Positions 1 through 7,436 of a stretch of 64,000 bases of DNA are shown one piece after another. The stretch's first letter is position 1. Every line of letters begins with the position of its first letter. The position numbers and the translations under genes were made by a program. The notes below the pieces were generated by a model that was given only the letters and a program-made list of their open reading frames with translations, did no database searches and was not told the DNA's origin. The stretch comes from Candidatus Melainabacteria bacterium. GTDB taxonomy: Bacteria; Cyanobacteriota; Vampirovibrionia; Obscuribacterales; Obscuribacteraceae. The DNA is taken from positions 124,001 to 188,000 of the forward strand of contig JAFKGK010000004.1 of assembly GCA_017307165.1 (NCBI GenBank). The letters run 5' to 3'.

Positions 1-1182
1 AAAGATCGCGAGCCATTTCTTTTAGTGCATGGTCTACGCGGTGAATACTATCCGTATTTTCGCTGGAACAAAGTAGCCGACAAGCTCAAAAAAAATCCTG
101 ATTTTAATCGCCGTTACAAGATCTATCTAGCACGCTACTCGACTCTGGATAGACTGGATGAGGTGGTCCCCAAATTTAAAAACGCAATCGCCTCCCTCTA
201 TTTGGCAGGCAAGCGCAAGCCCATATCAGTAATGGCTCTGAGCATGGGTGGCAATGTATCCTACGAAGCGATTCAGGACCCTGACACCGACAATAAGGTC
301 CGCATGCTCTTTACCATGGGCACGCCATTTCACGGCTCACCCCTGTTTACCAAAGAATGGATGTCCTATACGGTCTATAAAAGACTTTCCTGGCCATGGA
401 GCCGCGTCGACCACAATCTGGCCTTCAAACTGTATTTCAGCAAAAATCCAAATCTGCAAAAAGATCTGACCTGGGATAATGCCGATCAAGCTATTCCTGA
501 AGTCGGCAAATTTTGGTCGCGCATCCCCTTTGGACCTTCGGGCAGATTGTCTATCGCGGATACCATGAACTACCGCCTGGCCAAGCTCAATCAAGAAGGC
601 AAGAGCAAACACAAACTCATCACCTATGGTGGCTACATCTCCAATCCCTATATGGTACAGGGAGCCAAACGCCGTTATCTCGAGCGGGCCTTCATGTATC
701 CATACTTTCTCATGTCCTCCACCTTTCCTGCCCATTTTGCACGCGAGCATCCGGTTTTGGGCTTTCTCAACCGAGAGATCACCAATGTGCAAGTATCCAA
801 GGATCTCATCAAACAGAGTGGCACGCCTTTTGTTTACGCTCTCAATGATGGCATCACACCGGTCTCCAGCGCGATCTTTTTGCCGGACGACGACAAAAAC
901 CTGCCTGTCATCGCCCGCGAACAGGAGCTCGAAAAACTTAGAGACAGACTGGATGTCGGCCTGGCACGCTGTTTTAAAAACGTCGATCACCTGACCTTTA
1001 TCGATGGTGTCAGACCGATGAACAAGATCAGAGCACTAGTCAATCCCTTGGTGCGTGACGAACTCAATCCCAAAGAAGGTCAAAAGGAGATCTTTGATTG
1101 GATTTTGGGCGACATACTCAAGTCGGACGCTGTGTCAGGCAGACTGGTCGAAAAGACAGACACTGAAAAGAACAAAAATTGA
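1..1182 (+). CDS. Alpha/beta-hydrolase, lipase/esterase-like (5' truncated)
   Basis: The reading frame is open to the first base of the window, so the N-terminus lies upstream. The first residues read KDREPFLLVHGLRGEYY, a typical first strand and HG oxyanion region of lipase-like alpha/beta hydrolases. The nucleophile elbow reads ALSMGG, an A-x-S-x-G variant of G-x-S-x-G, about 70 residues further on. A late Asp (NDGITPVSS) and His (NVDHLTF) fit the remaining catalytic residues. No membrane segment is visible in the part seen; a signal peptide could lie in the missing part. The substrate is not predictable. It ends 24 bases before the DUF3060 gene, which may be cotranscribed. Confidence 0.8.
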   Translation, partial: KDREPFLLVHGLRGEYYPYFRWNKVADKLKKNPDFNRRYKIYLARYSTLDRLDEVVPKFKNAIASLYLAGKRKPISVMALSMGGNVSYEAIQDPDTDNKVRMLFTMGTPFHGSPLFTKEWMSYTVYKRLSWPWSRVDHNLAFKLYFSKNPNLQKDLTWDNADQAIPEVGKFWSRIPFGPSGRLSIADTMNYRLAKLNQEGKSKHKLITYGGYISNPYMVQGAKRRYLERAFMYPYFLMSSTFPAHFAREHPVLGFLNREITNVQVSKDLIKQSGTPFVYALNDGITPVSSAIFLPDDDKNLPVIAREQELEKLRDRLDVGLARCFKNVDHLTFIDGVRPMNKIRALVNPLVRDELNPKEGQKEIFDWILGDILKSDAVSGRLVEKTDTEKNKN

Positions 1183-1206
1183 GCTTGCTATTTAGAGGTC
1201 TCAGCT

Positions 1207-1659
1207 ATGACGATCGATTTAAAAAGGACTGCTTTAGCACCATTCTCTTTACTCGCCATTGCCGCAATGATCATGCACATACAGCCTGTAGAGGCCCAGG
1301 GCGCCCGCAAGCAATTTAATGGCAAGCCAAATTTTGCGCCTCCTACCGAAAGCGCCGAAGAAGACATAGTCATCGACGGCAACAATACCGTGGCCAATTT
1401 GAATGCTCACAATCAAGAAGCCGTCGTCAATGGCAATGGCTGCAAACTCTCGATCAAGGGTCGCTGCACCTCGCTTGTGGTCAACGGCTCAAACAATGCG
1501 ATCGTATTGGATCAGGTCGAAGAAATCGTAGTGAACGGCGATCGTAACAAAATAAGATGGGCTTCTTCGAGCAAGCTGCAGGGCGCAACAGATGTAGTAA
1601 ACAATGGCTCAGACAACAGTTTTATAGCCAATCAAAACGCACCGGCCAAAAATAAATAG
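1207..1659 (+). CDS. Secreted DUF3060-type protein
   Basis: 150 residues. An N-terminal signal peptide (Lys-Arg then a hydrophobic stretch, probable cleavage after VEA near residue 31) is followed by short beta-repeats with NG/GN turns: VIDGNNTVANL, VVNGNGCKLSI, VVNGSNNAIVL, VVNGDRNKIRW and VNNGSDNSFIA. This is the pattern of DUF3060, a small beta-solenoid-like domain of exported proteins with no known biochemical role. Two cysteines in the middle repeats may form a disulfide. It follows the hydrolase gene closely on the same strand. The family call rests on the repeat pattern alone. Confidence 0.75.
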   Translation: MTIDLKRTALAPFSLLAIAAMIMHIQPVEAQGARKQFNGKPNFAPPTESAEEDIVIDGNNTVANLNAHNQEAVVNGNGCKLSIKGRCTSLVVNGSNNAIVLDQVEEIVVNGDRNKIRWASSSKLQGATDVVNNGSDNSFIANQNAPAKNK

Positions 1660-1688
1660 TTGACGACTCCGATATTTGCGCTTAGCAT
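1660..1688 (+). promoter_or_regulatory. Candidate promoter for the aspS leader (distal)
   Basis: TTGACG at 1660-1665, a 17-base spacer, and TAGCAT at 1683-1688. A transcript from here would contain the complete 33-codon leader ORF at 1729. A second candidate, TTGACG 1732-1737 with a 17-base spacer and TATAGC 1755-1760, lies inside that ORF and would give a transcript lacking its start codon. Which one is used cannot be told from sequence. Confidence 0.4.
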
Positions 1689-1728
1689 CAAAAAATAGAC
1701 AAGACTATTCAGCCAGGATTATCCGACC

Positions 1729-1830
1729 ATGTTGACGGCCCGCACTATCACTTATATAGCTGCAATCCGTTGCAATGACGACGACGATCAATCATCATCG
1801 CGCCATGGCTGTCTGTCTATGGTGACCTAG
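1729..1830 (+). CDS. Candidate leader peptide with four consecutive Asp codons
   Basis: A 33-codon ORF in the 273-base gap upstream of the AspRS gene. It begins ATG at 1729 with AGGA ten bases upstream (1715-1718) and stops with TAG at 1828. Codons 17-20 (1777-1788) are GAC GAC GAC GAT, that is DDDD, followed by Gln and a Ser run. An intrinsic-terminator-like hairpin follows 40 bases after the stop, before aspS. This is the architecture of leader-peptide attenuation, with the regulating amino acid being the AspRS substrate. The region is trinucleotide-repetitive, and a competing ORF (ATG 1775, Thr run, stop at 1823) reads another frame, so chance is not excluded. Confidence 0.4.
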   Translation: MLTARTITYIAAIRCNDDDDQSSSRHGCLSMVT

Positions 1831-1869
1831 AGTCACAAGCATGAGATAGATTACAGAGATCGCAGGATC

Positions 1870-1902
1870 GAGCCACGGCGCAGAGTCGTGGCTCTTCTTT
1901 TT
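1870..1902 (+). terminator. Intrinsic terminator/attenuator hairpin in the aspS leader
   Basis: Perfect 8-bp stem GAGCCACG (1870-1877) with CGTGGCTC (1887-1894), a 9-base loop, then TTCTTTTT (1895-1902). It lies 30 bases upstream of the AspRS start codon and well downstream of the previous gene, so it fits an attenuator better than the end of the DUF3060 transcript. TGGCT at 1806-1810, just past the Asp codons of the leader ORF, could pair with AGCCA of the 5' arm (1871-1875) as a short antiterminator. Confidence 0.65.
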
Positions 1903-1932
1903 GCGCAAAAATACAAATAAGGAGTGTTTGAA

Positions 1933-3213
1933 ATGGAAGCTCGAGAACTTGAGATTTTGAAAGGCCATCTGCTAAATATGCGCAGCCTGGGCCAGATGTG
2001 TTTTATGGAGATCAGGACCAGTCGCAATATCGAATACGCTATCGTCGAGGAGCCCAGCCTGGTCAAGGTTTTGCAAAAGCTGCACCTCGAAAGCGTTGTA
2101 ATGCTCAAAGGCCGATGGCAAATACATCAGGGACGGCGAGAAATGCTCGTGGCCGAGGCTGAAATAATTGCCGAGGCTCAAGCACCACCGCCCGTAGAAC
2201 TAGCCAAGTCAAAAGTGATGGCTGGACTCAATGTCAACACCTTGCTCTCGATGAGGCCACTCACCCTGCGCTCGCCTCTGGTGCGTTCGATATTTACAGT
2301 GCAAGAGGCCATCACCCTGGCCTTTGCCGAATATGCAAGATCAGAGGGTTGCCGCCAGATCATCTCACCCAAGCTCGTCGCATCAGGTACCGAGGGTGGT
2401 GCGCAACTATTTCATGTCGATTATTTTGGCCGCAAGGCATATCTTGCGCAAAGTCCACAATTTTATAAGCAAATGATGGTCGGGGTCTTTGAAAGAGTCT
2501 TTGAGATTGGTGCAGTTTATCGAGCCGAAGAACATGACACCGCACGGCATATCAATGAGTTTGTCTCACTAGACGTCGAACTGGGCTTTGTCACAGAGAT
2601 CGAGCAATTGATGGCCTTCGAACAAGGCTTGATCAGGCATATCTTTGCTCGAGTAGCCGAGCTGTGCCCTGAGGCTCTAGCCTTGCATGGAGTAAAGCTA
2701 CCTGAGCCCAAAGAGATTTGTTTTGCTCGCATCGAGTTTAACGAAGCCTTGCAACTGCTTGCAAGTCTGGGGATACAGATGCCTAAAGGCGAACCCGATC
2801 TCAATGGCGAAGGAGAAAGAGCACTGTGCAAGTATTTTGCACAAAAAGAAGGCAAGCAATTTGTCTTTGTGACTGCCTATCCTCAAAGAGTCAGGCCTTT
2901 TTATGCCATGCCTTTACAGGAAAGCGGTACGAACGAAATCCTGACCCATAGTTTTGACTTGTTGTACGAGGGTCTCGAAATCACTACAGGTGGCCTGCGT
3001 ATACACGAGGTACAAAAACTAGAGCAAGCGATCCAGAGCAGAGGCATGCCACTGGCCACATTTAGCGACTATCTGATGGCCTTCAAGCATGGCATGCCAC
3101 CACATGGAGGTTTCGCCATCGGTCTTGAAAGATTGACTGCTCAGATCCTCCGCTTGCCTTCGGTAAAACAGGCCAGCTTGTTTCCTCGAGATATCAATCG
3201 CCTCAGTCCTTGA
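1933..3213 (+). CDS. aspS: Aspartyl-tRNA synthetase, archaeal/eukaryotic type
   Basis: Class II aminoacyl-tRNA synthetase, 426 residues, charging tRNA with aspartate. A short N-terminal OB-fold (about 1-90) precedes the catalytic domain. Motifs read TEGGAQLF (153-160), QSPQFYKQMM (173-182), motif 2 YRAEEHDTARH (196-206) and motif 3 GLERL (397-401), ending LFPRDINRLSP. This is the short archaeal AspRS form, lacking the large insertion domain of the usual bacterial enzyme (about 590 residues). Such enzymes are often non-discriminating and then work with GatCAB to make Asn-tRNA; whether this one is cannot be told. The start at 1933 is chosen over an in-frame GTG at 1924 because AAGGAG (1919-1924) lies 8 bases before the ATG. 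The 3' end overlaps the convergent ATP-grasp gene by 11 bases. Confidence 0.9.
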   Translation: MEARELEILKGHLLNMRSLGQMCFMEIRTSRNIEYAIVEEPSLVKVLQKLHLESVVMLKGRWQIHQGRREMLVAEAEIIAEAQAPPPVELAKSKVMAGLNVNTLLSMRPLTLRSPLVRSIFTVQEAITLAFAEYARSEGCRQIISPKLVASGTEGGAQLFHVDYFGRKAYLAQSPQFYKQMMVGVFERVFEIGAVYRAEEHDTARHINEFVSLDVELGFVTEIEQLMAFEQGLIRHIFARVAELCPEALALHGVKLPEPKEICFARIEFNEALQLLASLGIQMPKGEPDLNGEGERALCKYFAQKEGKQFVFVTAYPQRVRPFYAMPLQESGTNEILTHSFDLLYEGLEITTGGLRIHEVQKLEQAIQSRGMPLATFSDYLMAFKHGMPPHGGFAIGLERLTAQILRLPSVKQASLFPRDINRLSP

Positions 3214-4111
3214 TCGTATGGGTCGAAAGCTCGATGAGCTTTCGACTCAGCGCATCTACAAGCTTTTGCCGGGCCTTTGCCGAATAGGAAAGAAAGAGCG
3301 ATGGCTCGATCAATTCGAGCTCCAATAAAAAATATCCATTATCGTCATCTCGCACTATGTCGACGCGAGCATAGACCGGACAGGGTCCTACACCCAGTTC
3401 CATAAATCTATCCATTACCCCTTGAGCAAAATCGATCTCTGCCTCACTTGCCACCTCCGCTTTTTCACCCGCCTCCCCTGCTGGGGCCATGGACTGAAAA
3501 GCCGTCTTGGATACGCTATGAGTAAACTCGCCATCGATAAAAATGAGGCTGCGCTCGCGATAAGTCTCCACGGACTCGATAAAGCGTTGCACCATCACTG
3601 GTGCCGACTCCGCCAGACGACGCGCGTGCTCCCAGGCTCGATAGAGGGACTGCTCGCTATTACAGTCGACAAATCTCTTAACTCCGTGCGTGGACAGGCC
3701 CACGCAAGGTTTGACTATTATGTCTTTCCAGCCTTTCTCAAGCACAGAGAGACCAAAATGATTGTAATCGTCCAGATGTCTCCCGACAAAAAGAGAAGGC
3801 GCGGCCTTATCAAAATGCTGCAGATAGGATTTGTCGGCATTCCATTTGACTGTGGCAGCTGTATTGATCAACCCGGGTACGCGATCGACAAAGGCCATAA
3901 ATTGATCGTAATGAGAGTCGTAGTCCCAGGTCGAACGCAATAAATAGAGCGTGTCGTCGTTAGAATAATTGTCTGACTGGTTTAGCTCTAGCGTGCGCCA
4001 GTCACGCACGGCGATCTCTATGCCACGTTCGGCGAGCAGAGCCGATATCGACAGATCGTCCGGGTCTCCATCGGGCAGCCCGGCATAGCTCAGCAGGTTT
4101 ATTAGAGGCAT
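3203..4111 (-). CDS. ATP-grasp ligase, RimK/glutathione-synthase-like
   Basis: 302 residues. The N-terminal LLRSTWDYDSHYDQF and the following NTAATVKWNADKSYL are characteristic of a family of small ATP-grasp proteins (COG0189-like). The central ATP-grasp fold shows KPCVGLSTHGVKRF (phosphate loop region), VQRFIESVETYRERSLIFIDGEF, and the metal-binding end YFLLELELIEPSLFL. Such enzymes join a carboxylate to an amine using ATP through an acylphosphate. The substrate is unknown; the STWDY subgroup includes peptide and natural-product ligases. It stands alone on the minus strand, convergent with aspS. Confidence 0.8.
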   Translation of the reverse strand: MPLINLLSYAGLPDGDPDDLSISALLAERGIEIAVRDWRTLELNQSDNYSNDDTLYLLRSTWDYDSHYDQFMAFVDRVPGLINTAATVKWNADKSYLQHFDKAAPSLFVGRHLDDYNHFGLSVLEKGWKDIIVKPCVGLSTHGVKRFVDCNSEQSLYRAWEHARRLAESAPVMVQRFIESVETYRERSLIFIDGEFTHSVSKTAFQSMAPAGEAGEKAEVASEAEIDFAQGVMDRFMELGVGPCPVYARVDIVRDDDNGYFLLELELIEPSLFLSYSAKARQKLVDALSRKLIELSTHTIKD

Positions 4112-4281
4112 ATTAACTGCTTATACAAGGGATTAACTTTGTATTTGTCTCATGCGATCGTATACTTTTGTCAACGGGAGTCTTAATGTTTTCGCAACAA
4201 TCTCCCTCGGCCGGCAGCAATGCAGGTCGGTTTCACTCTGCCTTATTTCCCCCTATTCCTATACAACGGAGGGAGTCCCCA

Positions 4282-4557
4282 ATGCGCATCGAATTGCTCT
4301 ATACCCCAGGTTGCGATCGCTACAAGCAAGCCCAGGACATCCTGGAGTACATTATCGCCGAGGAGAGATTGCCCCTGCCTGTGGAGCTAGTCGCTCTGCC
4401 ACATCAGGACCCCAGTTGCTATCATCCGACAGTACGTATCAATGGTGAGGTCTTGTTTGGTCTGCCGCTGAGACAGATCGGCAGCGAGGAGCAGTTGAGA
4501 TTGACTCTGCAAAACAAATGGCAAGACTTGCACTATCACAGCATCAAGGCCGCATGA
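4282..4557 (+). CDS. Small thioredoxin-fold-like protein
   Basis: 91 residues from ATG 4282, preceded by GGAGGGAG about 7 bases upstream. A longer in-frame start at 4168 is rejected because it lacks a good ribosome site and reads low-complexity sequence. MRIELLYTPGCDRYKQAQDIL resembles the first strand and active-site loop of thioredoxin/glutaredoxin-like proteins, with one cysteine where C-x-x-C would have a second. PTVRINGEVLFGLP resembles the cis-Pro strand. It is followed by a terminator, so it is probably a monocistronic unit. A thiol role is inferred only from the fold-like pattern. Confidence 0.6.
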   Translation: MRIELLYTPGCDRYKQAQDILEYIIAEERLPLPVELVALPHQDPSCYHPTVRINGEVLFGLPLRQIGSEEQLRLTLQNKWQDLHYHSIKAA

Positions 4558-4606
4558 GCCTATAGTTTTACACCGACTCTAACTCCCCAAACTACAACGA
4601 CTCTAT

Positions 4607-4636
4607 AAAGATGGTCCCATGCAGGGGCCATCTTTT
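4607..4636 (+). terminator. Intrinsic terminator after the thioredoxin-like gene
   Basis: AAAGATGG-TCCC (4607-4618) pairs with GGGG-CCATCTTT (4624-4635) around a 5-base loop, with the T-rich end built into the stem. It lies 50 bases after the stop of the small gene and 39 bases before the MBOAT gene. The near-symmetry means it could also act on the other strand. Confidence 0.7.
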
Positions 4637-4674
4637 GAGTTTATACTTAGCTTTTCCGGTATCAAATCAGCTCG

Positions 4675-6132
4675 ATGCTCTTCAATTCGCTTTCCTACGC
4701 TATCTTTCTGCCCGTGGTCTTTGCCCTTTTTTGGCTGAGCCCACAAAAATACAGGGTATGGATCTTGCTGTTGGCAAGCTATGTCTTTTACATGAGCTGG
4801 CGGCCGATCTTTATCTTATTGATCCTCGGCCTGACAGTAGCCAACTATTTACTTGGCTCCTTGATCGATCAGGCCCGGACCAATACCAACAAAAAAATCT
4901 GGCTCGCACTCGCATGCTGTCTCAACCTCTTGACTCTGGCCTATTTCAAATACGCATATTTTCTCAATGACGCGCTCAACTCTCTGATTGCCCGATGGGG
5001 CATGGCACCGCATCCGATGCCCTTTGACATAGTCTTGCCACTAGGCATCTCGTTTTTTGTCTTTGAGTTTATCCATTATGTGGTGGACATCTATCGTGGT
5101 CACAAGCCCATCAAGAGCTTTGCGGCCTTCGCACTCTTTGCTTCATTCTTTCCCACCCAAATCGCTGGGCCGATCAAAAGATTTCAAGATTTTATCCCGC
5201 AATTTCTCGACGAGCCCAAGCTCACCACAGCAAAATTTGACTGGGCAGTCTCGATGATCTTGATCGGCCTGGCAAAAAAAGTCTTAATCGCTGACAATCT
5301 CGCATTTTTTGCTCAGGGTGGCTTTTCCAATCCGCAGCTATTTTCTGGCCTGGATCTCTGGATCTTTGCCTATGCCTTTGCCTTCCAGATTTATTTTGAT
5401 TTTTCGGGTTATACAGATATAGCGCGCGGATCAGCCATGCTCTTTGGCTACAAAGTACCCGTCAATTTTAATCTGCCATACCTCGCTGGCAGCGTCGCAG
5501 AGTTTTGGCACCGCTGGCACATCTCGCTCTCTACCTGGCTGCGCGACTATTTATTTATCCCGCTGGGTGGTTCGCGCGGTGGCAAGATCGCCAATCTTCG
5601 CAATCTCATCATCACCATGACTCTCGGCGGATTATGGCATGGCGCTGCTATGCACTTTTTGGTCTGGGGCTTTTATCACGGTGTCTTGCTAGCCTTGCAC
5701 AAAGTCTTTCAAGGTATCAAAGGCCGCTCATCTTTTTTGGCCAGGGCGATCGACAGCAGGCCTGGGCACCTTGCCTCTCTCCTCCTTACTTTTCATGCTG
5801 TCGTCATCGGCTGGGTGTTTTTTAGAGCAGAGACCAATAGCACTGCTATCACTATGCTCAAACGCATGTTGACCCTTTCACCCACACTCGATGGGCACCA
5901 CGTCGTCTCCATGCTCTTGCCCACGATCAACTATCCACTAATCTACCCGACCATCTTTTTGATCTTGCCACTACTGGCAATAGCGCATCCACTTGTTGCC
6001 ATGATCGACAAAACTGGCCTGATCGCTCGAACACCGCGCACAATCAAAATACTCTGGTGCACAGCAATGATCTTTGCAGTGGTGGTTTTCTCTCCGGACA
6101 AGTCTCCTCGTTTCATTTATTTTCAGTTTTAA
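4675..6132 (+). CDS. MBOAT-family O-acyltransferase, AlgI-like
   Basis: 485 residues and about ten or more membrane helices. The N-terminus MLFNSLSYAIFLPVVFALFW and the signatures FFVFEFIHYVVDIYRG, FPTQIAGPIKRF, FDFSGYTDIARGSAMLFGY, FWHRWHISLSTWLRDYLFIPLGGSR and GGLWHGA (putative catalytic His) are those of AlgI/PatA-type acyltransferases. These move an acyl group across the membrane for acetylation of an extracellular polysaccharide. The adjacent SGNH-type protein is the usual partner class. The acceptor polymer is unknown, since no polysaccharide synthase is in the window. Confidence 0.92.
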   Translation: MLFNSLSYAIFLPVVFALFWLSPQKYRVWILLLASYVFYMSWRPIFILLILGLTVANYLLGSLIDQARTNTNKKIWLALACCLNLLTLAYFKYAYFLNDALNSLIARWGMAPHPMPFDIVLPLGISFFVFEFIHYVVDIYRGHKPIKSFAAFALFASFFPTQIAGPIKRFQDFIPQFLDEPKLTTAKFDWAVSMILIGLAKKVLIADNLAFFAQGGFSNPQLFSGLDLWIFAYAFAFQIYFDFSGYTDIARGSAMLFGYKVPVNFNLPYLAGSVAEFWHRWHISLSTWLRDYLFIPLGGSRGGKIANLRNLIITMTLGGLWHGAAMHFLVWGFYHGVLLALHKVFQGIKGRSSFLARAIDSRPGHLASLLLTFHAVVIGWVFFRAETNSTAITMLKRMLTLSPTLDGHHVVSMLLPTINYPLIYPTIFLILPLLAIAHPLVAMIDKTGLIARTPRTIKILWCTAMIFAVVVFSPDKSPRFIYFQF

Positions 6133-6149
6133 GGGTAGATCAGAGCAAA

Positions 6150-7436
6150 ATGAAAATACCCAGTATCGTCAAAACACTCTCTGCGAGCTACGTAGTCCTT
6201 GGGTTTGCCAGTTTTTGCCTGCTGGATTGCGGATTGAGGGTGATTGGCGAAGGACCACTATCTTTTTCGCCCTTCAAGACACCAAGCCGGACGCCTATCT
6301 ATTACAATGTGCGCGATTTTGACAAAAAGCAGGCACGACCTCAGATCGCTCTCTTGGGTTCGTCCTTGATGATGACGGCCTTGCATGGTGGCGATGCGGC
6401 TTACACCAATCTGTCGGTCAACCCAAATATCCATCACTCCAGCCAATACTTTGAAAAAACACTCACAGAAACCTTTCCTCCTGGCAAACAAGCCTTCAAG
6501 ACCTTTGCCTTTTGCATAGGCGGCGAAATGGTTTCGGATGCATTTATCCTGACCGATGCTCTTTTGACCGGACAAAATCAGCACTTATCACAAAACATCG
6601 CGGCACCGTTTAAGCCAAAGGTCATCATATACGGTATCGCTCCACGCGACTTTATGGACCATGCGCTGCCATCGCCAGCAGCCACAACGGTCTTCAAATT
6701 TGTCAAACGTATGCATGATCTCAGCTATCTCGACGACCAAGCATATGCCACGCTCAACGAAAAAATCGAGCATCTATTTGAAAAAATTTCATTTATATAC
6801 GCTCACCGTCCCGATCTGGTGTATCGCCAACAGGCTCTGGCAGGTGCGCTGATACAAGCTATCCGCCACGATCCAGCCATCGAGGCGCAGACCGTGCACT
6901 GTCCTTTGCATATCCGCAAACAAGCATATCTGGAGCTGCCCGAAGACACCGGCATCAATGAAGGTATCATCGAACCTCCCGAAGCCACAGAGCCATTTGT
7001 CGACAATACTGCCGAATACAAATATCGCTACAAAAAATACAATCAAAAGCAATTAGACAGCCAATTTGGTTTTCTCGACCGCCTACTGGCTCTCGGCCAG
7101 CGACAAAATATCCGCGTCATATTGATCAATATGCCTCTGACTCAGGACAATATTAGCCTGATGGCGCCTGGCTTTTACGATACCTATCTCAAGCGGGTAA
7201 AGACAGTCGCCAGATCTCGCAACGCCATTATGCTGGATCTCAACGATCAGTCCAAATTTCCTAAAAATTGGTTTGGGGATTCGGCCCATCTCAATAGTCG
7301 CGGAGGAATGCACTTTTTTAAAGTCTTGACCGAGGCCCTGGCATCAAACGAGATCACTCGCAAGATCATCGCCGACAGCATAGAGGCGCCCGATCTGGGC
7401 AAAATACAGCTCGACGACAAACCTCAATCCCGATAG
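6150..7436 (+). CDS. SGNH/AlgX-like membrane-anchored protein
   Basis: 428 residues from ATG 6150, 17 bases after the MBOAT stop; the longer in-frame start at 6057 lies inside the MBOAT gene. One N-terminal membrane segment (VVLGFASFCLLDCGL) anchors an extracytoplasmic domain with IALLGSSLMM (putative nucleophile Ser block), VILINMPLT and WFGDSAHLNSRGG (Asp-x-x-His block) of the SGNH/GDSL fold. Such proteins pair with AlgI-type acyltransferases and handle the acyl transfer to polysaccharide. The 3' end overlaps the convergent addA by 93 bases, an unusually long overlap. Confidence 0.8.
   Translation: MKIPSIVKTLSASYVVLGFASFCLLDCGLRVIGEGPLSFSPFKTPSRTPIYYNVRDFDKKQARPQIALLGSSLMMTALHGGDAAYTNLSVNPNIHHSSQYFEKTLTETFPPGKQAFKTFAFCIGGEMVSDAFILTDALLTGQNQHLSQNIAAPFKPKVIIYGIAPRDFMDHALPSPAATTVFKFVKRMHDLSYLDDQAYATLNEKIEHLFEKISFIYAHRPDLVYRQQALAGALIQAIRHDPAIEAQTVHCPLHIRKQAYLELPEDTGINEGIIEPPEATEPFVDNTAEYKYRYKKYNQKQLDSQFGFLDRLLALGQRQNIRVILINMPLTQDNISLMAPGFYDTYLKRVKTVARSRNAIMLDLNDQSKFPKNWFGDSAHLNSRGGMHFFKVLTEALASNEITRKIIADSIEAPDLGKIQLDDKPQSR

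Noticed and set aside
1660-1932. T-box riboswitch upstream of the AspRS gene
   Set aside because: No T-box sequence (AGGGTGG-ACCGCG type) or stem I features were found in the leader; only the hairpin and mini-ORF are supported.
4168-4281. 38-residue extension of the thioredoxin-like protein
   Set aside because: A strong ribosome site precedes ATG 4282, and the upstream part is low-complexity without homology-like pattern.
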